The notes under the pieces were generated by a model, which did no database searches, had not been told where the DNA came from, and saw only the letters and a list, made by a program, of their open reading frames with translations. Below, piece by piece: positions 1 to 5,535 of a DNA stretch of 5,535 bases. Positions within the stretch are counted from its first letter, which is position 1. The number at the start of each line of letters is the position of its first letter. The position numbers and the translations under genes were made by a program. The stretch is from an uncultured Ancrocorticia sp. (GTDB lineage Bacteria; Actinomycetota; Actinomycetes; Actinomycetales; Actinomycetaceae), in the NCBI GenBank assembly GCA_905373325.1, contig CAJPTB010000147.1, positions 1 through 5,535 on the forward strand. The letters run 5' to 3'.

Positions 1-1629
1 GGCTTTGGAAATCTGCTCGCGTTCGAAGGTTTTCTCGGCTTCGGGAACTCGCTCGGACCCGCGGGCATTCTCAGTCTCGCTGGGCATTTCGGCTTCGCCG
101 GCGGCTTTCGCGCGATCGCCTCGAACTTCGTCCTCGGCGGCGCCGACGTCGTCGCCCGCCGCTCCGGCGAGAAGCCTGGCGAGTCTGCGGCGCAGCACCT
201 CGTCCATCGCGGCCGTGTCGTCCGCGGCGCCCTCGCCGTCGGGCCCGCGCACGATGAAGTGCCTGTAGTCGGCCTTCTTTGCCAAACCGTCCTCGAAGAC
301 CACCATTGAAGCCACCTGGTGTGTGCCCTGGGTGTGCGAGACGTCGTAACACTCGATCCGCAGTGGCGCGCGCTCGAGTTCGAGCGCGTCTCGCAGCTCC
401 TCCAACGCCTGGGAGCGGACGGTGATGTCGCCTGCCCGCGCCAGCTTGTGGCGGGCGAGCGCCTGCTCAGCGTTGAGCCGCACGGTGTGCGCGAGCTTGG
501 CTTTGTCACCGCGGCGCGGCGTCTTCAGGCGGACCGTCCCTCCCCTGCGCTCGGCGAGCCATTTTTGGAGCTCGAGCGCATCCTCGGGCAGCCCCGGAAC
601 CCATATTTCCGAAGGGATGGCACCGAGCGGGGTGTGTGCGCGGTCGTCCACGCTGCGCGAGGCCTCGGGCACGGCGACGACGTCGTCGAACTTCACGTCG
701 CCGTAAACCTGCAGCACGAGGTTCGAAACGATCTCGGACAGCTCAAGGCCGCCGATCTCGTCGCTTATCCACGCCTGCTGGCCGCGGATCCTGCCGCCGC
801 GGACGTAGAAGACCTGCACGGACGCTTCGATCTCGTCGAAGGCGATGCCGAAAATGTCGACGTCGAGGTTCTCGTTCAAAACGATGACGTTGCGCTCGTT
901 GACCGCTTCGAGCGCCGATATTTCGTCGCGCAGCCTGGCGGCCGTCTCGTATTCTTCGGCGTTGGCCGCCTGGAGCATCCGTTTGCGCCGCGTCGTTATC
1001 GCCTTCGAGCCGCCGCCTTCCATGAATCTGATGAGGCTCATGGCCGTTTCGCGATGCTCTTCGGGCGTGACCTTTTCGATGCACGGCGCGCTGCATTTTC
1101 CGATGTGTCCGAACAGGCAGGGGCGGCCCAGGCGACGAGCCTGGTTGAACTGGCCTTTCGTGCACGAACGCATGGGGAACACGCTCAGCAGCTGGTCGAG
1201 CGTTTCGCGTATCGCCCACACTTTCGTGTACGGGCCGAGGTAGCGCGTGCCCTTCCTGTGCTCTTGGCGGGTCACCCACACCCGGGGATATTCCTCGCCC
1301 AACGAGACCGCCAGGTAGGGGTAGGACTTGTTGTCGCGGAAAACGACGTTGAAGGGCGGCGTGAACTCTTTGATCCACAGGTATTCGAGCGTGAGCGCCT
1401 CAACCTCGGACCCGACGACCACCCATTTCACGTCCTCGGCCGTGTAGACCATGGTGCGAATGCGGTCTGACAGGCCGGCCGGGTCCTGGAAGTAGCTCGA
1501 AAGCCGGGCGCGCAGATTCTTGGCCTTGCCGACGTAGAGGACCCGCCCTTCGCCGTCGAGGAACCGATAGACCCCTGGCTGCGTGGGTATGGCGCCCTGT
1601 TCAGGCCTGTACTGACGCGGATCGGCCAT
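1..1629 (-). CDS. uvrC: UvrABC excinuclease subunit C (3' end beyond the left edge)
   Basis: UvrC is the nuclease of nucleotide excision repair; in the UvrB-DNA complex it cuts 3' and then 5' of the lesion. The 543 visible codons give the family's domain order. An N-terminal GIY-YIG nuclease (about residues 14-95) shows PGVYRFLD, LYVGKAKNLRARLSSYF and RDNKSYPYL. A cysteine segment (RPCLFGHIGKCSAPC, about 170-183) follows. The UVR motif that contacts UvrB is at about 205-242 (AANAEEYETAARLRDEI). The RNase H-like nuclease domain starts near 425 with RIECYDVSHTQG, where D429 is the expected catalytic Asp, and DDTAAM (D470/D471). An Ala/Glu/Asp-rich insert begins near 484 and still runs at the edge, so the VVDGG strand, last catalytic His and HhH domain lie outside. 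Usual length is about 600-650 aa. The ATG directly follows the uvrA stop, with GGAG 6 nt upstream, so translation is probably coupled. Family assignment is secure. Confidence 0.97.
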   Translation of the reverse strand, partial: MADPRQYRPEQGAIPTQPGVYRFLDGEGRVLYVGKAKNLRARLSSYFQDPAGLSDRIRTMVYTAEDVKWVVVGSEVEALTLEYLWIKEFTPPFNVVFRDNKSYPYLAVSLGEEYPRVWVTRQEHRKGTRYLGPYTKVWAIRETLDQLLSVFPMRSCTKGQFNQARRLGRPCLFGHIGKCSAPCIEKVTPEEHRETAMSLIRFMEGGGSKAITTRRKRMLQAANAEEYETAARLRDEISALEAVNERNVIVLNENLDVDIFGIAFDEIEASVQVFYVRGGRIRGQQAWISDEIGGLELSEIVSNLVLQVYGDVKFDDVVAVPEASRSVDDRAHTPLGAIPSEIWVPGLPEDALELQKWLAERRGGTVRLKTPRRGDKAKLAHTVRLNAEQALARHKLARAGDITVRSQALEELRDALELERAPLRIECYDVSHTQGTHQVASMVVFEDGLAKKADYRHFIVRGPDGEGAADDTAAMDEVLRRRLARLLAGAAGDDVGAAEDEVRGDRAKAAGEAEMPSETENARGSERVPEAEKTFEREQISKA

Positions 1630-4467
1630 CTAACGCTCCAGCATGGGCGCCAGGAATCGGCCGGTGTGCGAGCCTTCGACTTTGGCGACGTCCTCGGGCG
1701 TGCCCTCGGCGATGACGCGCCCGCCGCCGTCGCCGCCTTCGGGGCCCATGTCGATCACCCAGTCCGCGCTTTTGACGACGTCGAGGTTGTGCTCAATGAC
1801 GATCACGGTGTTGCCTTTGTCCGCCAACGACTGGAGGACTTGGAGAAGTTTGCGGACGTCCTCGAAGTGAAGGCCCGTGGTCGGCTCGTCAAGGATGTAG
1901 ACGGTTTTGCCGCTCGAGCGCCGGTGCAGCTCGGAGGCCAGCTTGACGCGCTGGGCTTCTCCGCCGGAGAGCGTGGTTGCCGACTGGCCGAGTTTGACGT
2001 AGCCGAGGCCCACCCTTTCGAGGGTTTGCAGGTAGCGCCGGATCGCGCTGATCGGCTCGAAGAAGACGGCGGCCTCCGCAATCGTCATGGCGAGGACGTC
2101 GCTGACGTTCTTGCCGTTGTAGGCCACTTCCAAGGTCTCGCGGTTGTACCGGGCCCCGTTGCACACCTCGCACGGAACGTAGACGTCCGGAAGGAAGTTC
2201 ATTTCGATCTTGATCGTGCCGTCTCCCCTGCACGCCTCGCAACGCCCGCCTTTGACGTTGAAGGAGAACCGCCCGGGCCCGTATCCGCGGACCTTCGCCT
2301 CGGCGGTCTGCGCGAACAGGGTGCGAATCTTGTCCCACACGCCCGTGTACGTGGCCGGATTGGAGCGAGGCGTGCGCCCGATGGGCGACTGGTCGACGTG
2401 GACAACCTTGTCGAGGCCTCCCACTCCCGTGACCGACTTGTGCCGCCCGGGGATCGTCTGCGCCCCGTTGAGCAAGTGCGCCAAAGACTCGTGGAGGATC
2501 TGGTTGACCAGAGTGGACTTGCCGGAGCCCGACACGCCCGTCACGGCCGTCACCACGGAAAGGGGGAAGGAGACGTCGATCCCCTTGAGGTTGTTTTCCC
2601 TCGCCCCCTTGACCTTGATCGCACGCTTCGGGTCGACGCGGCGACGCTCGCTGGGAACCTCGATTTTCCGTTTTCCCGCCAGATACTGGCCGGTCATCGA
2701 ATCTTCGCAGGCGCTCAGCCCTGCGCCGGGCCCCGAATAGACGACCTCGCCGCCGAGCGCCCCGGCGCCGGGGCCGATGTCGACGACCCAGTCGGCGGTT
2801 CGTATTGTGTCCTCGTCGTGTTCGACGACGATGAGCGTGTTGCCGATGTCGCGCAGCCGGGTGAGCGTGGCGATGAGCCTCTCGTTGTCCCTTTGGTGAA
2901 GGCCGATCGACGGTTCGTCGAGGACGTAGAGGACGCCCGCGAGCCCCGCGCCGATCTGGGTGGCGAGCCGAATGCGCTGGGCCTCGCCTCCTGAAAGCGT
3001 GGAGGCGCCGCGCGACAGGCTCAGGTACGTCAGGCCGACGTCGACGAGGAATCCCAGACGCGCCTTGATCTCCTTGAGAACCTGCTCGGCGATCTTGGCC
3101 TGGCGCGAGTCGAGTTCGACGGTGTCGGCGAACTTTTTCGCCTCGTCGATGGAGAGCCGGCAGACGTCGTCGATGTTCTTTCCGTCGATGCGCACCGCAA
3201 GGACCTCCGGCCGCAGCCGGGCGCCCCCGCACGCCTCGCAGTCCACCTCACGCATGTAGCCTTCGTATCGGTTGCGCGACCAGTCTGACTCGGTCTCGCT
3301 GTGCTTGCGCTTGACGTAGGCGACGACGCCCTCGAATCCCGTGCCGTATGTGCGCTCCTTGCCCCATCGGTTGCGATAGGTCACGCGCACCTTGTAGTCC
3401 TTGCCCCGCAAAATCGCGTTCTTCGCCTTCGTCGGGAGGTCCCGCCATGGCGTGTCGACGTCGAAGCCGAGGTCCTTGCCGAGGGCTTCAAGCTGCCGGG
3501 TGAAAAAATCCTGATGGATGGTCCACGGGGCCACGGCGCCCTCGCGCAGGGTGAGCGAATCGTCGGGGACAACCAGCTCGGGGTCCACCTGCAGATGCGA
3601 ACCGATTCCGTCGCAGGCCGGGCAGGCGCCGTAGGGCGCGTTGAAGGAAAAGGTGCGCGGCTCGATTTCCTCGATTCCCAGCTCGTGCTCGTTCGGGCAC
3701 GAACGCTTTTCCGAGTATCTGCGCTCGCGCGTCGGGTCGTCGGCGGGGGCGTCGACCTTCTCGACGGTGACAAAGCCGCCGGCGAGCCTCAGCGCCGTCT
3801 CGATCGAGTCGTTCAGGCGCGAGGATATGCCGTCTCGGATGACGAGCCGGTCGACGACGACGTCGATGTCGTGCTTGACGTTCTTTTCCAGCTTCGGCGG
3901 GCTGTCGAGGCGGACGACCTCGCCGTCGACCCGCGCCCGGGAGAAACCGTCGGAGGCGAGCTGGGAGAACAGCTCCGCGTACTCGCCCTTGCGGCCGCGG
4001 GCTACCGGCGCGAGAACCTGGAAGCGCGTGCCTTCGGGCAAGGCCGACACGCTGTCGGTGATCTGCTCGGCGCTCTGGGCGCGGATCTGCTCCCCGCATT
4101 CCGGGCAGAACTGGACGCCGGCGCGCGCGAAAAGCAGGCGCAGGTAGTCGTATATTTCGGTCACCGTGCCGACTGTCGAGCGAGGGTTGTGGTTCGTGGA
4201 CTTTTGATCGATCGAAACAGCCGGGGAAAGCCCCTCTATGAAATCGACGTCGGGCTTGTCCATCCTCCCGAGGAACATTCTGGCGTAGGAGCTGAGGGAC
4301 TCAATGTACCTGCGCTGCCCCTCGGCGAAAATCGTGTCGAACGCCAGGGACGACTTGCCAGACCCGGAAAGCCCCGTGAATACGACCATTTTGTCGCGGG
4401 GAATGCTGAGGTCGACGTTTTTGAGGTTGTGTTCACGTGCGCCTTGGATGCGGATCTCGTCAATCAC
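1630..4467 (-). CDS. uvrA: UvrABC excinuclease subunit A (damage-recognition ABC ATPase)
   Basis: UvrA is the dimeric ATPase that scans DNA, recognises distortion and loads UvrB in nucleotide excision repair. Both ABC modules are intact. The first has Walker [10 protein letters not shown] (residues 32-40), signature [12 protein letters not shown] (about 492) and Walker [13 protein letters not shown] (about 518). The second has Walker [10 protein letters not shown] (about 643), signature [12 protein letters not shown] (about 836) and Walker [13 protein letters not shown] (about 857). Zinc modules are visible: CPEC near 121; C257/H261 with C282/C285, where the first pair is CPNEH, not CxxC; and CEAC/CEVC near 742-766 enclosing the [16 protein letters not shown] segment. 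I chose GTG 4467, giving 945 aa, close to the E. coli length of 940, because homology begins at [17 protein letters not shown] and the -10 lies 6 nt before it. In-frame ATGs at 4530 and 4506 would place the LexA box and promoter inside the gene. uvrC follows directly. Confidence 0.97.
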   Translation of the reverse strand: MIDEIRIQGAREHNLKNVDLSIPRDKMVVFTGLSGSGKSSLAFDTIFAEGQRRYIESLSSYARMFLGRMDKPDVDFIEGLSPAVSIDQKSTNHNPRSTVGTVTEIYDYLRLLFARAGVQFCPECGEQIRAQSAEQITDSVSALPEGTRFQVLAPVARGRKGEYAELFSQLASDGFSRARVDGEVVRLDSPPKLEKNVKHDIDVVVDRLVIRDGISSRLNDSIETALRLAGGFVTVEKVDAPADDPTRERRYSEKRSCPNEHELGIEEIEPRTFSFNAPYGACPACDGIGSHLQVDPELVVPDDSLTLREGAVAPWTIHQDFFTRQLEALGKDLGFDVDTPWRDLPTKAKNAILRGKDYKVRVTYRNRWGKERTYGTGFEGVVAYVKRKHSETESDWSRNRYEGYMREVDCEACGGARLRPEVLAVRIDGKNIDDVCRLSIDEAKKFADTVELDSRQAKIAEQVLKEIKARLGFLVDVGLTYLSLSRGASTLSGGEAQRIRLATQIGAGLAGVLYVLDEPSIGLHQRDNERLIATLTRLRDIGNTLIVVEHDEDTIRTADWVVDIGPGAGALGGEVVYSGPGAGLSACEDSMTGQYLAGKRKIEVPSERRRVDPKRAIKVKGARENNLKGIDVSFPLSVVTAVTGVSGSGKSTLVNQILHESLAHLLNGAQTIPGRHKSVTGVGGLDKVVHVDQSPIGRTPRSNPATYTGVWDKIRTLFAQTAEAKVRGYGPGRFSFNVKGGRCEACRGDGTIKIEMNFLPDVYVPCEVCNGARYNRETLEVAYNGKNVSDVLAMTIAEAAVFFEPISAIRRYLQTLERVGLGYVKLGQSATTLSGGEAQRVKLASELHRRSSGKTVYILDEPTTGLHFEDVRKLLQVLQSLADKGNTVIVIEHNLDVVKSADWVIDMGPEGGDGGGRVIAEGTPEDVAKVEGSHTGRFLAPMLER
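1636..1639 (-). promoter_or_regulatory. Shine-Dalgarno of uvrC inside the end of uvrA
   Basis: On the minus strand GGAG lies 6 nt before the uvrC ATG and is embedded in the last codons of uvrA. The junction reads GGAGCGTTAGATG: the uvrA TAG is immediately followed by the uvrC ATG. Ribosomes finishing uvrA are therefore positioned to reinitiate on uvrC. The zero-base junction and the SD are seen directly; coupling is inferred. Confidence 0.75.
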
Positions 4468-4473
4468 CCGGCA

Positions 4474-4502
4474 ATTGTATCGTCTTAAAACATCTGTTCG
4501 AA
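4474..4502 (-). promoter_or_regulatory. uvrA promoter, leaderless type
   Basis: On the minus strand a -35-like TTCGAA (4502-4497) and a good -10 TACAAT (4479-4474) are separated by 17 nt. The GTG start of uvrA begins 6 nt after the -10, at 4467, which is where transcription would normally initiate. There is no Shine-Dalgarno in front of the GTG. The transcript would thus start at or next to the start codon, a common arrangement in actinobacteria. The -35 is weak (3 of 6 against TTGACA) and shares bases with the LexA box. Confidence 0.68.
4487..4500 (-). promoter_or_regulatory. LexA (SOS) box of the uvrA promoter
   Basis: The minus strand reads CGAACAGATGTTTT. The Gram-positive LexA/DinR consensus is CGAACRNRYGTTYC, and every defined position matches except the last (T for C). 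The base before it is T, so the left half also equals the TCGAAC half of the mycobacterial type. The box sits between the -35 and -10 of uvrA and overlaps the -35, so bound repressor would block RNA polymerase. uvrA is a classic SOS gene, which supports the call. Repression and its relief by DNA damage are inferred; lexA is not in this window. Confidence 0.82.
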
Positions 4503-4507
4503 GCATC

Positions 4508-4523
4508 GCAATCGTGAGATTGC
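4508..4523. repeat. Inverted repeat upstream of the uvrA -35
   Basis: GCAATC and GATTGC form a perfect 6-bp inverted repeat with a 4-nt centre (GTGA), beginning 5 bp upstream of the uvrA -35 element. It has no T-tract. It could be a second operator or an activator site for the divergent region, or chance; I do not recognise the motif. Confidence 0.4.
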
Positions 4524-4554
4524 CTACCACCGACGGCAGGCCGACGGCGGCCCT

Positions 4555-4590
4555 GAGGCTCTTTGGCGGCCAAGAGGCTTTTTGGCGTCC
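4555..4590. repeat. Degenerate 17-bp direct repeat, period 19
   Basis: GAGGCTCTTTGGCGGCC (4555-4571) recurs as GAGGCTTTTTGGCGTCC (4574-4590) with two mismatches. It lies between the divergent uvrA and yciI-like promoters. It may be a small tandem duplication or paired protein-binding sites. The flanking stretch 4530-4548 also repeats CCGACGGC at an 11-bp interval, so the whole block is repeat-rich. Confidence 0.6.
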
Positions 4591-4610
4591 GGAAGAGCCT
4601 TCGCTCCCGG
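4589..4610. repeat. Dyad just upstream of the yciI-like -10
   Basis: CCGG-AA-GAGC-CTTC-GCTC-CCGG forms an interrupted 8-bp inverted repeat with a 2-nt bulge, ending 8 bp before the TAGAAT -10. It occupies the place where a -35 would be expected, and no convincing -35 is present. It could be an operator or an activator site. No T-run follows, so it is not a simple terminator. Confidence 0.4.
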
Positions 4611-4618
4611 AGAATCGC

Positions 4619-4624
4619 TAGAAT
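4619..4624 (+). promoter_or_regulatory. -10 element of the yciI-like gene, leaderless type
   Basis: TAGAAT is followed by 7 nt (TGGCCTC) and then the ATG at 4632, so transcription should start at or next to the start codon. The nearest purine-rich stretch (CGGAGAA, about 4608-4614) is too far from the ATG to be its Shine-Dalgarno. No good -35 is seen 16-18 nt upstream. Supported by position and by the absence of an alternative ribosome-binding site. Confidence 0.55.
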
Positions 4625-4631
4625 TGGCCTC

Positions 4632-4910
4632 ATGGCTATCATTGCAATCGAGTACACGTACGACGTCGCCCAAAGCGAGCTCATCGCCGAGCATCGCCCG
4701 ACCCATCGCGCCCACCTTCGCGACCTTCACGAGGCCGGCTCCGTCCTGACGTTCGGGCCGCTGGGGGACGACAGCGCCCTCATCCTCGTCGAAGCCGACT
4801 CCCCCGAGGCGGGCCTGAACGTGCTGGCGGGCGACCCCTTCCGCGAGCTCGGCGTCATCAAGAACGCGAACGCGCGAGTCTGGAATCCCGCGGTCAACCC
4901 CTGGGCTTGA
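4632..4910 (+). CDS. YciI-like protein (YCII-related domain)
   Basis: A 92-aa single-domain protein of the YciI/YCII-related family, small dimeric alpha-beta proteins with a ferredoxin-like fold whose cellular role is mostly unknown. Family hallmarks are present: a first beta strand AIIAIEYTY, then EHRPTHRAHLRDLHEAGSVL (residues 20-39), containing RPTH with the conserved His at H25, then TFGPLGDDSALILVEADSPE, and DPFRELGVIKNANARVWNPA near the C-terminus. Length is typical (about 90-100 aa). The start is set by family alignment (the first strand begins MAIIAIEY) and by the TAGAAT box 7 nt upstream; an in-frame ATG at 4563 would add a basic 23-residue tail that the family lacks. It is divergent from uvrA and is followed after 102 nt by a transporter in the same direction, which has its own ribosome-binding site. 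No substrate can be predicted. Confidence 0.9.
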   Translation: MAIIAIEYTYDVAQSELIAEHRPTHRAHLRDLHEAGSVLTFGPLGDDSALILVEADSPEAGLNVLAGDPFRELGVIKNANARVWNPAVNPWA

Positions 4911-4935
4911 GCCTGAAAAGCCCGGACATGAGCCG

Positions 4936-5015
4936 GAGCGGAGACCGGGGGCATGATTTGGAGAACGCGGGCATAGTCAGGAGACTGAAGGCATGGTCAG
5001 GAGACTGAGGGCATG
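4936..5015 (+). repeat. Four 20-bp tandem units carrying GGAGA and (mostly) ATG
   Basis: Units 4936-4955, 4956-4975, 4976-4995 and 4996-5015 are in exact 20-bp register. The last two differ at one base; the first and second match the last at 15 and 13 of 20 positions. GGAGA recurs at 4940, 4960, 4980 and 5000. ATG recurs at 4953, 4993 and 5013, while the second unit has ATA. The final ATG is the start codon of the downstream transporter gene. CATGAGCCGG at 4927-4936 recurs at 5012-5021 around that start, so the array seems to derive from the gene's own translation-start region. Confidence 0.85.
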
Positions 5016-5016
5016 A
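4993..5016 (+). other. Possible 7-codon minicistron overlapping the transporter start
   Basis: The ATG of the third tandem unit opens a frame reading MVRRLRA and stopping at TGA 5014-5016, which overlaps the transporter ATG as ATGA. It has its own GGAG 9 nt upstream (4980-4983). A second short frame, from ATG 4928 to TGA 5008 (26 codons, MSRSGDRGHDLENAGIVRRL at its start), also ends just before the gene. Either could feed ribosomes to the transporter by reinitiation, or be a by-product of the repeat. Translation is not demonstrated. Confidence 0.25.
5000..5010 (+). promoter_or_regulatory. Shine-Dalgarno of the SBF-like transporter gene
   Basis: GGAG at 5000-5003 lies 9 nt before the ATG at 5013, a workable spacing; a second GAGG at 5007-5010 is too close (2 nt) to be the better site. 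This supports the ATG at 5013. Copies of the same GGAGA lie 20, 40 and 60 bp upstream in the tandem array. Confidence 0.6.
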
Positions 5017-5535
5017 GCCGGCGCCCCTCGAAGTTGAAGATCGACCCTTTCGTCGCCGGGATCGTCTTGGCGATGGCCCTCGGGCTCGCGCTGCCCGTTC
5101 CCGCCACGGGGCGCGAGATTCTTTCGACGGTCGCGGATCTGTCGGTATGCCTCGTCTTCCTTGTCTATGGAATGCGCCTGCGCACAGGCGAGGTGCTCGC
5201 GGGCCTGGCGAATGTCAAGCTGCAACTTTCGGTTCTTTTGGCGACGTACGTGGCTTTTCAGGCTTTTGGATTCCTCATGTACAAGGCCGCCGAGCCCGTG
5301 TGGGGGCACGGGTTCGCCACCGGTTTCCTATACTTGGCGATCCTTCCGTCGACGATTCAATCCTCGGTCACCTTCGTCTCCATCGCGAAGGGAAACGTTG
5401 CGGCAGCCGTATGTTCGGCGACTATTTCCAACATTCTCGGCATGTTCGTCACGCCCTTTCTCGTCCTCCTCGTCCTCGACGTCGGCGGCGCGTCCGGAGG
5501 CGGTTTGGGCTCGATCGTGACCAAGCTGCTCGCCC
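5013..5535 (+). CDS. Bile acid:Na+ symporter-like (SBF-like) membrane protein, 3' end beyond the window
   Basis: The first 174 residues of a polytopic membrane protein of the SBF-like group of the bile acid:sodium symporter superfamily (YfeH-like; full members are about 320-340 aa with around ten helices). After a basic N-terminus (MSRRPSKLK) hydrophobic segments are seen at about 13-30, 36-54, 70-90, 101-124 and 129-155. Family-typical sequence includes LVYGMRLRTGEVLAG after helix 2, and LPSTIQSSVTFVSIAKGN (111-128) running into AAAVCSATISNILGMFVTP (130-148). This P112/Q116/S117-S118/G127-N128 region corresponds to the conserved unwound-helix core that binds ions and substrate in characterised SBF proteins. 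It probably acts as a cation-coupled symporter or exporter of an organic anion in the cytoplasmic membrane; the substrate cannot be read from sequence. The ATG at 5013 has a Shine-Dalgarno and begins where the family's N-terminus would. The left neighbour is a yciI-like gene 102 nt upstream. Confidence 0.88.
   Translation, partial: MSRRPSKLKIDPFVAGIVLAMALGLALPVPATGREILSTVADLSVCLVFLVYGMRLRTGEVLAGLANVKLQLSVLLATYVAFQAFGFLMYKAAEPVWGHGFATGFLYLAILPSTIQSSVTFVSIAKGNVAAAVCSATISNILGMFVTPFLVLLVLDVGGASGGGLGSIVTKLLA

Noticed and set aside
1666..2994. Long open frame on the plus strand opposite uvrA (about 440 codons); similar ones at 3301-4488 and, opposite uvrC, at 319-1470
   Set aside because: The translations look like antisense of high-GC codons and have no family motifs, while the minus strand encodes unmistakable UvrA and UvrC throughout.
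4468..4530. Upstream ATG starts for uvrA at 4530 and 4506
   Set aside because: They would add residues with no UvrA homology and would place the LexA box, -35 and -10 within the coding sequence; neither has a good Shine-Dalgarno.
4559..4583. Hairpin CTCTT-T-GG-CGG-CC-AAGAG followed by GC and five T, resembling a rho-independent terminator on the plus strand
   Set aside because: The stem is short and bulged, the T-run is only five, and no plus-strand gene lies upstream to be terminated. It is better explained by the 19-bp direct repeat.
4563..4631. N-terminal extension of the yciI-like gene from ATG 4563
   Set aside because: It would be an arginine-rich 23-residue tail foreign to the family, spanning the repeat, dyad and -10 box.
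4903..4923. GGGCTT...AAGCCC inverted repeat at the end of the yciI-like gene as a terminator
   Set aside because: It has a six-base stem, a 9-nt loop and no following T-tract, so it is too weak to call.
4936..5015. Tandem units as a CRISPR array or plasmid-type iterons
   Set aside because: The units are contiguous without spacers and end exactly at a start codon; no cas or replication gene is nearby.

Overview
The window is a high-GC bacterial chromosome segment, most likely from an actinobacterium (Actinomycetota). Three things point there: UvrC carries the actinobacterial-style segment WIKEFTPPFNVVFRDNKSYP, the first zinc module of UvrA uses a CPNEH ligand pair like the CPNGH of actinobacterial UvrA proteins, and a match to the Gram-positive type LexA (SOS) box lies upstream of uvrA. 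I cannot place it more finely. No RNA genes, insertion sequences, prophage genes or CRISPR arrays are visible.

Layout: positions 1-4467 hold a nucleotide excision repair operon on the minus strand, uvrA (complete) followed by uvrC (cut by the left edge). The uvrA stop codon abuts the uvrC ATG with no base between them. UvrA finds damage with UvrB (not in this window), and UvrC then makes the two incisions. The uvrA promoter region combines a LexA box, a -35/-10 pair and a GTG start exactly where transcription should begin, so uvrA appears to be SOS-controlled and leaderless.

Positions 4468-4631 are a 164-bp divergent intergenic region with the uvrA control signals, an inverted repeat, a degenerate direct repeat, a dyad, and a second leaderless-type promoter facing right. 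That promoter serves a 92-aa YciI-like protein (4632-4910).

Positions 4911-5012 are a short spacer containing about four 20-bp tandem units, each carrying GGAGA and three of the four ending in ATG. The last unit supplies the Shine-Dalgarno and ATG of the next gene, the N-terminal 174 residues of an SBF/bile acid:Na+ symporter-like membrane protein (5013 to the right edge). No functional link between the repair operon and the two rightward genes is apparent.

The genes belong to known families; I see no undescribed multi-gene system. The most interesting signals are regulatory: the compact SOS/leaderless promoter of uvrA and the tandemly duplicated ribosome-binding-site/start-codon module in front of the transporter.
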